From NCBI GenBank assembly GCA_964436865.1, contig CAYTFK010000176.1:1-14321 (forward strand): 14,321 nucleotides of DNA. The letters run 5' to 3'. The DNA is from JAXGPP01 sp964436865. GTDB taxonomy: Bacteria > Planctomycetota > Planctomycetia > Pirellulales > Thermoguttaceae. A program made the position numbers and the translations under genes. Shown here in pieces: positions 1 through 6,709 of the stretch (position 1 is the first letter of the stretch; the number at the start of each line of letters is the position of its first letter). The notes under the pieces are model-generated. The model searched no databases, had not been told where the DNA came from, and worked only from the letters and a program-made list of their open reading frames with translations.

Positions 1-1
1 C

Positions 2-586
2 CACGTCGGCGGTCAGCCGGCTGCAGCGTTCCTTGCGCTCCGGGCTTGATGCCTCATACCCCGACCCCTTCACCCAGTTGCCCATCGAGAGGTGGCACAA
101 GACGGAGGCCGAGACGGTCTGGCAGGGCGATTCGGGGGCGCCGCCACGGGGGCTATGGATCGGAAGATTGGCAGCTTCGTACCAGGAGAAGAGCTGGGCG
201 ATCAGTCCGTCGCACCGTTTCTTGTCCGGCTCCAACAGGCCGAACACGGCTGCGCCGCCGTTGAGCGCTCCGCATAGCGACCCCCAGCCCCCCGTGCCGC
301 CGTGCCCGTACCGCATCATGCCGCAAGGAAACGAGCGATAGGGCTCGCCGAGTTGATCGGCCAGGGCCTGGATGACACTGGCGAAAACCGCGTACATGCA
401 ACTCCCTTCGCGGTAGAGTTGGTACGCCTTTTCGGCTACCTCATCCGGATTAAGCGGTACATAGCGCCAATGTGAAGCTGTCTCACGGGCGTCGACGCCG
501 CGACCGCTGCTCAAGATGTGGTACAGTCCGCCGCCGGCGATGGCGCCGGCGGTTGCCAGCAGGCCTCTTCGAGATAAGCTTTGCAA
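2..586 (-). CDS. C_GCAxxG_C_C family putative redox protein, Tat-exported, partial (C-terminus off window)
   Basis: Partial reading frame of 195 codons running off the left edge. The protein begins MQSLSRRGLLATAG, a twin-arginine (Tat) signal with R6-R7 and a hydrophobic stretch at about 9-22, so it is probably exported folded. After the signal it resembles the C_GCAxxG_C_C family: C63 in GSCMYAVF, C88, then CGALNGG around C105, C125 and further cysteines C155, C164 and C188. The family is thought to bind a metal or redox cofactor through these cysteines; the exact function is unknown. Start choice: there is no in-frame ATG. TTG at 584-586 has GGAG (minus-strand reading) at 593-596 with a 6-base spacer and puts the RR motif at the usual distance. 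GTG at 632-634 is a weaker alternative. The gene follows ilvD by 127 bases on the same strand and may be co-transcribed. Confidence 0.8.
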   Translation of the reverse strand, partial: MQSLSRRGLLATAGAIAGGGLYHILSSGRGVDARETASHWRYVPLNPDEVAEKAYQLYREGSCMYAVFASVIQALADQLGEPYRSFPCGMMRYGHGGTGGWGSLCGALNGGAAVFGLLEPDKKRCDGLIAQLFSWYEAANLPIHSPRGGAPESPCQTVSASVLCHLSMGNWVKGSGYEASSPERKERCSRLTADV

Positions 587-649
587 AGCATTCTCCGTGA
601 TCTGACTGACCGTGAAAGCGGCGCGATCGGGCACGCTATGAGCCGCACG

Positions 650-671
650 CCGCTGCTGGATCCGGCAGCGG
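650..671 (-). repeat. Hairpin between ilvD and the C_GCAxxG_C_C gene
   Basis: Perfect 7-bp inverted repeat, CCGCTGC at 650-656 and GCAGCGG at 665-671, with an 8-base loop. It lies between the ilvD stop and the next gene on the same strand. No T-run follows, so it is not a classical intrinsic terminator; it could be an RNA-processing or attenuation hairpin, or chance in GC-rich DNA. Confidence 0.35.
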
Positions 672-712
672 GTCTTTCGGGGTGGATACGCCAAGAAGGC
701 GGGAAAACGGAT

Positions 713-2551
713 TCAGTCTTTACTCCACTTGAGCACAGCGCCCGTGTCGGCGCTGGTGGCCATGGCGGCGTACTTGGCGAGGTAGCCGGTCGTATAGCGG
801 GGGGCGGGGCGCTTCCAGCGCTTCGCCCGTTCGGCCAGTTCCTTTTCGCTCAGGCGAACGTTGAGCTTGCGTCCCGGGATGTCGATCTCAATGATATCGC
901 CCGGCTCCAGCAGGCCGATCGGGCCGGCGGCGGCGGCCTCGGGGCTGACGTGGCCGATACAGGCCCCCGCCGTGCCGCCTGAGAAACGGCCATCGGTGAT
1001 CAGCGCCACCGAGTCATCGAGTCCCATGCCTTTGATGGCACTTGTTGGGGCGAGCATTTCCTGCATGCCCGGTCCGCCCTTGGGACCTTCGTAGCGAATC
1101 ACCACCACGTCGCCAGCCTTGACCTTGCCATTGACGATTCCCGCATAGGCGTCGGTCTCGGCGTCGAAGATCACTGCCGGGCCGCTGTGGCGGAGCATCT
1201 CTGGCTTGACGCCGGCCGTTTTGACCACGGCGCCCTTTGGAGCCAGATTGCCGTAGAGCATCGCCAGGCCGCCCTCTTCGCTGTAGGCGTTGTCGACTTC
1301 GCGAATGCAGTCGTAGGGGTCGAAACCAAGCTGGTCCTTGTCCAACTCACGAATCGATCGGGCCTTGCGCTCGACTCCCATGCCCTGCGGCGTCCGCTCC
1401 CCGCCTGCGGTTACCGCCGCCATCTCCAGCACCTCTTCGCGGACCGTCTTGGCCCGCACGTCGTAATCGGCGATGTTTTCGCCCAGTGTCTTGCCGGTGA
1501 CCGTAGGGCACTCCAAATGCAGAAGCCCCGGACGGCCGCGGGCGACGCTACCGAGAATGCCGTGAATCCCGCCCGAATTGTGCACATCCTGGATGTGAAA
1601 ATGACTGCTCGGCGCGACCTTGCAGATGTTCGGTGTCTTGCGGCTGAGCTGGTCGATGCGTTCCATGCTGTAAGGAACGCCGGCTTCCTGGGCCACCGCC
1701 AGTATATGAAGCACGGTGTTCGTGCTGCCACCCATCGCCATGTCGAGGATCATGGCATTATCGATCGACTCGGCGGTAACGATCTCACGCGGCAGCAGGC
1801 CGTGGCCTTCGCCCACCTTGTCGAAATCGCGGACCATCGCGACGATCCGTTCGGCGGCGAGGCGGAACAACCGCTTGCGGTCGGCGCTGGTGGCCAGCAA
1901 CGTGCCATTCATCGGCAGGGCCAACCCGAGCGCCTCGCAGAGACAATTCATGCTATTGGCGGTGAACATGCCCGAGCAGGAACCGCAGGTCGGGCAGCCG
2001 GCCTTTTCGAGTTCAGTCAATTGCTCGGCCGTGAGCTGGCCGTTCTGCTTCGCCGCGGCGCCGATGAAGACGTCGATCAGGTCGACCGTCTTGCCGTCTT
2101 CCGTCTTGCCGGCTTCCATCGGGCCGCCACTGACGAAGACCGTGGGGATATTGACCCGCATCGCCCCCATCATCATGCCGGGGACGATCTTGTCGCAGTT
2201 CGGAATGCAGATCATGCCGTCGAAGCAGTGGGCTCCGATGACGGTCTCGACGCTGTCGGCGATGATCTCGCGGCTGGGCAGCGAGTACTTCATCCCGGCA
2301 TGCCCCATGGCGATGCCGTCGTCGACGCCGATGGTGTTGAACACGAAGGGCATGCCCCCCGCCTCGCGAACGCACTCCTTGACGAACTCGCCCACGGCGT
2401 TGAGGTGGACGTGCCCCGGAATGATGTCGATGTAGCTGTTGCATATGGCGATGAATGGCTTGCGGAAATCCTCGTCCCGCACGCCGGTGGCTCGCAGCAG
2501 GCTGCGGTGGGGGGCACGGGCATCGCCCAACTTGATCATGTCGGAGCGCAT
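713..2551 (-). CDS. ilvD: Dihydroxy-acid dehydratase
   Basis: Encodes 612 aa, close to the 616 aa of E. coli IlvD. The enzyme dehydrates 2,3-dihydroxy-isovalerate and 2,3-dihydroxy-3-methylvalerate to the 2-oxo acids that precede valine/leucine and isoleucine, in the cytoplasm. Family signatures seen: PGHVHL (45-50), DDGIAMGH (77-84), NCDK with C119, CPTCGSCSGMF with C186/C189/C192, MGGSTNTVLH, YEGPKGGPGMQEM and LITDGRFSGGT. PGHVHL replaces the TPCN-type motif of [2Fe-2S] dehydratases, so an E. coli-type [4Fe-4S] cluster is likely (inference). Start: the frame stays open to 2746, but homology begins at MRSDMIKLGDARAPHRS and AGGA lies 10 bases before this ATG, so 2551 is preferred. No other ilv or leu gene lies in the window. 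Confidence 0.97.
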   Translation of the reverse strand: MRSDMIKLGDARAPHRSLLRATGVRDEDFRKPFIAICNSYIDIIPGHVHLNAVGEFVKECVREAGGMPFVFNTIGVDDGIAMGHAGMKYSLPSREIIADSVETVIGAHCFDGMICIPNCDKIVPGMMMGAMRVNIPTVFVSGGPMEAGKTEDGKTVDLIDVFIGAAAKQNGQLTAEQLTELEKAGCPTCGSCSGMFTANSMNCLCEALGLALPMNGTLLATSADRKRLFRLAAERIVAMVRDFDKVGEGHGLLPREIVTAESIDNAMILDMAMGGSTNTVLHILAVAQEAGVPYSMERIDQLSRKTPNICKVAPSSHFHIQDVHNSGGIHGILGSVARGRPGLLHLECPTVTGKTLGENIADYDVRAKTVREEVLEMAAVTAGGERTPQGMGVERKARSIRELDKDQLGFDPYDCIREVDNAYSEEGGLAMLYGNLAPKGAVVKTAGVKPEMLRHSGPAVIFDAETDAYAGIVNGKVKAGDVVVIRYEGPKGGPGMQEMLAPTSAIKGMGLDDSVALITDGRFSGGTAGACIGHVSPEAAAAGPIGLLEPGDIIEIDIPGRKLNVRLSEKELAERAKRWKRPAPRYTTGYLAKYAAMATSADTGAVLKWSKD

Positions 2552-2772
2552 GGATCGTCTGTCCTTTCGCGTCAAGAATTGGTCAATCCGAACATTGTAA
2601 ATCGTGCAACAGAGCAGGTATAGGGGCGAATCGCCACTTGGCGTCGCGTTCTGGGGGGTGTGGCAATCCGGCCGCCGGATCAGTATTCTAACCGAGCCGT
2701 AGTTGTTCGAACGGCTGGGGCACACCGTCCGCGAGGAATTCGTCAAACCTTCTTATTGCCGGGAGATCTGCC
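2552..2772. promoter_or_regulatory. Divergent intergenic region ilvD / DUF1080
   Basis: A 221-base region that must carry the start signals of both divergent genes. I see no good TTGACA/TATAAT pair. On the minus strand a TACAAT about 55 bases before the ilvD ATG is a weak -10 candidate without a -35. On the plus strand a 6-bp inverted repeat (AGCCGT at 2695-2700, ACGGCT at 2711-2716) sits in the leader of the DUF1080 gene. The DUF1080 ribosome-binding site is GGAG at 2762-2765. Confidence 0.3.
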
Positions 2773-3414
2773 GTGAAGTACCTGCTTGCGACCCTGTGCA
2801 TGATGACCAGTCTGCTGGGAATTGAAGTCGGGCGAGCCGCGGAGCCGGACCAGTGGGCGCGGTTGTTTGACGGCCAGACGTTGACGGGTTGGGAAGGAAG
2901 CCGGGAAGCATTCCGCGTCGAGGAAGGCGCGATCGTCGGCGGCAGCCTGAAGGCGGCGGTGCCGCGGAACGAGTTTCTGTCGACGAAGAACGAATATGGC
3001 GACTTTGAGCTGCGGCTCAAGTTCAAGGTGGTAGGGCAGGGGGCCAATGCCGGGGTGCAGATTCGCAGCCAGCGGATTCCCGATCACCACGAGATGATCG
3101 GTTACCAGGCCGACCTGGGCGACGGCTGGTGGGGTTGCCTCTACGACGAATCGCGGCGGCGGAAGGTGCTCGCCGGGCCGCCGGCCGAACAGCGGGGCCG
3201 CAAAGTCAAACGGGATGACTGGAACGAGTACCTGATTCGCTGCGAAGGGCCCCGGATCCAGCTCTGGATCAACGGCGAGCAGACCGTCGACTACACGGAA
3301 GCCGATCCGGCGATCCCGCAGAAAGGGCTGATCGCGGTGCAGATCCATGGCGGACCGCCGAGCGAGGCCTGGTACAAGGACATCGAAATCCGGGTATTGC
3401 CCTCCAGCAAGTAA
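2773..3414 (+). CDS. Secreted DUF1080 (3-keto-disaccharide hydrolase-type) protein
   Basis: 213 aa starting at GTG, with GGAG at 2762-2765 and a 7-base spacer. Residues 1-22 form a signal peptide (MKYLLATLCMMTSLLG, then a likely cut after GRAA), so the protein is exported. The rest is one DUF1080 domain, a concanavalin-like beta sandwich: LFDGQTLTGWEG near the start, FELRLKFKVVGQGANAGVQIRSQ in the middle (SGI/AGVQ-type core), YQADLGDGWWGCLYDESRR, WNEYLIRCEG and a C-terminal GLIAVQIHGG followed by a WYKDIEIRVLP strand. Planctomycetes carry many copies of this family. Some members act on 3-keto sugars or other glycosides, but the substrate of this one cannot be read from sequence. It is 7 bases upstream of the HAD phosphatase gene, suggesting one transcript. 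Confidence 0.92.
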   Translation: MKYLLATLCMMTSLLGIEVGRAAEPDQWARLFDGQTLTGWEGSREAFRVEEGAIVGGSLKAAVPRNEFLSTKNEYGDFELRLKFKVVGQGANAGVQIRSQRIPDHHEMIGYQADLGDGWWGCLYDESRRRKVLAGPPAEQRGRKVKRDDWNEYLIRCEGPRIQLWINGEQTVDYTEADPAIPQKGLIAVQIHGGPPSEAWYKDIEIRVLPSSK

Positions 3415-3421
3415 GCCCTCA

Positions 3422-4036
3422 ATGCCTCTCAAATTCATCTACTTCGATCTGGGTCGGGTGATCCTGAATTTCGACGTCGCGCAGATGTGCCGCCAGGTGG
3501 CGGAAGCGGCTGGCGTTGAACCGGCGGTGGTGATGCAGACGGTCGTCGAAGGACCGCTGCAACGCGATTTCGAGATGGGTCGGCTGTCTCCGCAGGAGTT
3601 TCACGAGGAGTTTTGCCGGCTCACCGAGACCTGTGCCGAGTACGACCTCTTCACCCGTGCGGGAAGCGACATCTTCACGGTGAATGCCTCGATGTTGCCG
3701 GTGGTTGCCGGCATTCAGGCGGCCGGGTACCGCACGGGCGTGCTTTCCAACACCTGCCAGACGCACTGGGAGCACTGTCGGCGGCAGTTCCGCATTCTCC
3801 AGGGATTCCCTGTGCTGGCGCTGAGCTACAAGATCGGCGCCATGAAGCCCGATCCGGCGATCTACCGCGCCGCGGCTGAACTGGCGGCGGTGAAACCGCA
3901 CGAAGTGTTCTTCACCGACGACCTGGCCGAGAACGTCGCCGGCGCATGCGAGGCCGGCTTCGACGCGGTGCAGTACACGTCGACCCCCGAACTCGTGCGC
4001 GAACTGCAGGGCCGCGGCGTGCGGTTCAACTACTGA
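3422..4036 (+). CDS. HAD superfamily (IA, YihX-like) phosphatase
   Basis: 204 aa. Motif I is FDLGRV with nucleophile D9; as in E. coli YihX (FDLGNV), a Gly takes the place of the usual second Asp. Motif II is LSNT with S109, motif III is K142 in GAMKPDPAIY, and motif IV is FFTDDLAENV with D166-D167. A helical cap lies at about 18-85. YihX hydrolyses alpha-D-glucose 1-phosphate, so a sugar-phosphate phosphatase is the best guess; HAD substrate specificity is not safely predictable. Start: ATG at 3422, where the fold begins (MPLKFIYFDLG); the frame is open further upstream but there it overlaps the DUF1080 gene. No strong ribosome-binding site is seen in the 7-base gap, so translation is probably coupled to the upstream gene. 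Confidence 0.9.
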   Translation: MPLKFIYFDLGRVILNFDVAQMCRQVAEAAGVEPAVVMQTVVEGPLQRDFEMGRLSPQEFHEEFCRLTETCAEYDLFTRAGSDIFTVNASMLPVVAGIQAAGYRTGVLSNTCQTHWEHCRRQFRILQGFPVLALSYKIGAMKPDPAIYRAAAELAAVKPHEVFFTDDLAENVAGACEAGFDAVQYTSTPELVRELQGRGVRFNY

Positions 4037-4042
4037 CGCGTG

Positions 4043-4126
4043 GCTGGAGTCCCGGCTTGTGGCGGCCATCGCGGCTGGCAGAAACAGTCTGCGCTTGAGC
4101 GGGCCGGCTGAAGCCGGGACTCCAGC
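4043..4126. repeat. Long inverted repeat between convergent genes
   Basis: Two perfect 16-bp arms: GCTGGAGTCCCGGCTT at 4043-4058 and AAGCCGGGACTCCAGC at 4111-4126, with 52 bases between them. A small inner hairpin occurs in the spacer (GCAGA and TCTGC around AACAG). It fills the space between the ends of the HAD gene and xylA and could stop transcription from both sides, although no T-runs flank it. The size and position also suit a dispersed REP-type palindrome. Confidence 0.6.
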
Positions 4127-4137
4127 ACACGAGGGAT

Positions 4138-5448
4138 TCAGAAGACGTAGCGGTTCACGACGTTTTCAAACAGCTCCTGGCGGCCGCTCTTGTTGGGTGT
4201 GACGTCGCCCTTGTCGAGCATGTATTTCTCGAGTGTCTTGAAGCTGTGCTTGCCGGCCTCGATCTCGGCGCCCACGCCCGAATCCCAGCTCGAATAGCGA
4301 TCCTTGACCATGGCGTCGATCTCGCCCGAGGCCCGCATCGCGGCGGCGATCTTGAGCCCCTTGGCAAACGTGTCCATGCCGCCGATATGGGCGTAGAACA
4401 GGTCGACCGGCTCGAACGATTCGCGGCGGACCTTGGCGTCGAAATTGACTCCGCCCGGGGCAATGCCGCCGTACTTGAGGAACGCGAGCATGATCTTCGC
4501 GGTCATGTAGACGTCGGTGGGGAACTGATCGGTGTCCCAGCCCAGGAGCAGGTCGCCCGTGTTGGCGTCGACCGACCCGAGGAAGCCCTGGTGGCCCGCG
4601 TATTCCAGTTCGTGCTCGACAGTGTGGCCGGCGAGCGTGGCGTGGTTGGTCTCGATGTTGAGCTTGATGCGGTCGCCCAGGCCGTACGCGCGGAGGAAGT
4701 TGATGCAGGCCGCGGCGTCGAAATCGTACTGGTGCTTGGTCGGTTCCTTGGGCTTGGGTTCGAAGTAGAACTGCCCGGTGAAGCCGATCTCCTTGGCGTA
4801 GTCGACCGCCATGTGCATGAAGCGGGCGAGGTGGTCCAATTCGCGCTTCATGTTCGTGTTCCAGAGGGTCATGTATCCCTCGCGTCCACCCCAGAATACG
4901 TACCCTTCGCCTCCCAATTCCTTGGTGACTTCAAGGGCCTTCTTGACCTGGGCCGCCGCGTAGGCGAAGGCGTCGGAATTGGGGCTGGTAGCCGCCCCGT
5001 GCATATAGCGGGGGTTGCTGAACAGGTTGGCGGTGCCCCAGAGGAGCTTGATGCCGGTGCGCGCCTGTTCTTCCTTGATAACCTTAACGACCGCGTCGAG
5101 ATTCTTGTTGCTCTCGGCGAGCGATTTGCCTTCTGGGGCGACATCGCGGTCGTGGAAGCAGAAGTAGGGGGCGCCGAGCTTCTCGCAGAACTCGAAGAAC
5201 ACTCGCATCCGGTTCACGGCGTTTTCGACCGTATCCTGGCCCTCCCAGGGGCGGAGCATGGTGCCGGGGCCAAAGGGATCGGAACCGGTGCCGCGCATCG
5301 TGTGCCAGTAGGCCACGCTGAAGCGCAGGTGGTCCTTCATCGGCTTGCCCTCGACCAGTTCCCCCGCGTTGTAATGGCGGAAGGCCAACGGGTTTTTCGA
5401 GTCGGGGCCTTCGTACTTGATCGTCTGGATGTCCGCAAACGCCGGCAT
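4138..5448 (-). CDS. xylA: Xylose isomerase, class II
   Basis: 436 aa, the normal length for class II xylose isomerase, which interconverts D-xylose and D-xylulose (and D-glucose/D-fructose) using two divalent metals in the cytoplasm. Every catalytic residue is present, two positions below E. coli-type numbering: H99 and D102 (CFHDRDVAP), E230 and K232 (YFEPKPKEPT), E266 and H269 (NIETNHATLAGH), D294 (GSVDANTGD), D305 and D307 (GWDTDQFPTD) and D337 (GGVNFDAK). Start: ATG at 5448 with GGAG at 5457-5460, 8-base spacer; the 11 extra in-frame codons upstream are not family-like. No xylulokinase, xylose transporter or xylose regulator is seen here, so the gene stands apart from a xyl operon in this window. 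Confidence 0.97.
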   Translation of the reverse strand: MPAFADIQTIKYEGPDSKNPLAFRHYNAGELVEGKPMKDHLRFSVAYWHTMRGTGSDPFGPGTMLRPWEGQDTVENAVNRMRVFFEFCEKLGAPYFCFHDRDVAPEGKSLAESNKNLDAVVKVIKEEQARTGIKLLWGTANLFSNPRYMHGAATSPNSDAFAYAAAQVKKALEVTKELGGEGYVFWGGREGYMTLWNTNMKRELDHLARFMHMAVDYAKEIGFTGQFYFEPKPKEPTKHQYDFDAAACINFLRAYGLGDRIKLNIETNHATLAGHTVEHELEYAGHQGFLGSVDANTGDLLLGWDTDQFPTDVYMTAKIMLAFLKYGGIAPGGVNFDAKVRRESFEPVDLFYAHIGGMDTFAKGLKIAAAMRASGEIDAMVKDRYSSWDSGVGAEIEAGKHSFKTLEKYMLDKGDVTPNKSGRQELFENVVNRYVF

Positions 5449-5750
5449 GGGGCAATCTCCGTGACCTGGATTGGCTGGCAAATGGGTTCAATAAACGACC
5501 TATCGTGCCATACGGCTGGGGCAGGGGCAAGGTGGGACAGGGGTAGGATGTTGAATACTTCTGTCGAAGGGGTGTCGAGGCGATCTTGCACAATTTCGGC
5601 GACACGGCTATTCTCCCGCGACTTTTCTCACATCACGGGATGCCATGCCCTCTCGGCGGGAGCAGTTGGGGCGGGTTTTCGACGGTGAGATGTTGTCTCG
5701 AGGGGTGGTGTTTACCGGGCTTCGGCGACTGACTTAGAAAAGGCGCTCAT
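5449..5750. promoter_or_regulatory. Divergent intergenic region xylA / TPR gene
   Basis: 302 bases without a supported gene. On the plus strand TTGCAC (5586-5591), a 17-base spacer and TATTCT (5609-5614) form a weak sigma70-like promoter candidate 137 bases ahead of the TPR gene. A 7-bp inverted repeat (CTCCCGC at 5613-5619, GCGGGAG at 5656-5662) follows, which would fold in the leader. No clear xylose-operator palindrome was found before xylA. Confidence 0.25.
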
Positions 5751-6545
5751 GTGACAACTCCTCGATACCTCGGTCGGTGTGCTGCTCGGTGCTGGCGGAA
5801 TGCTGGGGCCGGACTGGCGGCTATGTGTCTGCTGGTGGGGGCCGGCGGCTGCGGCAGCATGATGGCGGGGGCACGAAATGCCGAGGGGGTGAGGCTTTAT
5901 CAACAGACCCGGTACCAGGAGTCGATCGAGCAGTTTCACAAGGCTCTCAACAGCGACCCCGACAACGCTGACAGCTACTACAATCTGGCAGCCGTCTACC
6001 ACCGGCTGGGGACGGTCAACAAGAGCGAGTCGGAGCTGAAGCAGGCGGAGAACTACTACAACATGTGCCGGGACCGCAATCCGGACCATGCCGACTGCTA
6101 TCGCGGGCTGGCGGTGCTGATGATCGAGCAGGGTCGCACCGAGGAGGCATTCCGGCTGGTGGAGGGTTGGGCGGATCGGCGGCCGGACTTGGCGGCCCCG
6201 CGGATCGAGTTGGCTCGGTTGTTCGAGGAATTCGGCGATTCGAAGGCGGCTGAAGAGCACCTCGTCGCGGCGCTGGGGGTCGATCACGACAACGCCCGGG
6301 CACTGGCGGCCTTGGGCCAGCTTCGCGAACGGATGGGCAACCATGCCCAGGCCGTGGTCGACTACGAGCGGTCGCTGCTCTACAACCGTTTCCAGCCGGA
6401 AGTGGAGGCGCGGGTTGCCGCGCTCCGGTCGGCGCTCAACCCCTCGCAGATGATGACCACGCCCGGCAGCACCCTTCCGGCCGCGGCCGACGCGGCCTCG
6501 GGCGGCACGCAGATCGCCACGGGCGCGGCCGCAGCGCGACGGTAG
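5751..6545 (+). CDS. TPR-repeat protein, probable lipoprotein
   Basis: 264 aa. A basic N-terminus (residues 1-17) is followed by a hydrophobic stretch and CLLVGAGGC-GS, so C34 is a plausible lipidation cysteine, although AGGC is a loose lipobox. Tetratricopeptide repeats follow: about 42-75 (EGVRLYQQTRYQESIEQFHKAL), 76-110 (YYNLAAVYHRLG), 115-145 (YRGLAVLMIEQGRTEEAF), 150-180 and 184-217 (ALAALGQLRERMGNHAQAV). An Ala/Gly/Thr-rich tail closes it. TPRs bind other proteins; no enzymatic domain is present, so a scaffold at the membrane is inferred. Start: GTG at 5751 with AAAAGG about 10 bases upstream. An ATG three bases earlier is out of frame and meets TGA at once. The downstream kinase gene is on the same strand, 164 bases away. 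Confidence 0.85.
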   Translation: MTTPRYLGRCAARCWRNAGAGLAAMCLLVGAGGCGSMMAGARNAEGVRLYQQTRYQESIEQFHKALNSDPDNADSYYNLAAVYHRLGTVNKSESELKQAENYYNMCRDRNPDHADCYRGLAVLMIEQGRTEEAFRLVEGWADRRPDLAAPRIELARLFEEFGDSKAAEEHLVAALGVDHDNARALAALGQLRERMGNHAQAVVDYERSLLYNRFQPEVEARVAALRSALNPSQMMTTPGSTLPAAADAASGGTQIATGAAAARR

Positions 6546-6689
6546 GCTCTTCCCGTCGCTTCTCATGGCCGGGGGGCAACAGCGTCCAGTCCCTCGTCCG
6601 GCTTGACTGCCCACTCGCATCGCCGTCGGGCGTACGTACCCACCGGTGGTGGTGTGGTGTATGATGCATCTGCAAGAATCCGGGGACTG

Positions 6690-6705
6690 GTTTTCTTGAG
6701 AAAAC
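6690..6705. promoter_or_regulatory. Small palindrome just before the kinase start
   Basis: GTTTTC (6690-6695) and GAAAAC (6700-6705) form a perfect 6-bp inverted repeat with the loop TTGA, ending 4 bases before the kinase ATG at 6710. In RNA this hairpin would cover the place where a ribosome-binding site should be, and no GGAG is seen. In DNA it could be an operator. A TATGAT at 6660-6665 is a possible -10, but no matching -35 was found. Confidence 0.4.
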
Positions 6706-6709
6706 AGCC

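Noticed and set aside
1187..2623. Long plus-strand frame of 478 codons opposite ilvD
   Set aside because: Antisense shadow of a well-supported enzyme gene in GC-rich DNA; its His/Arg/Asp-rich composition matches no family.
4246..5688. Long plus-strand frame of 480 codons opposite xylA
   Set aside because: Antisense shadow of xylA, whose catalytic residues are all in place.
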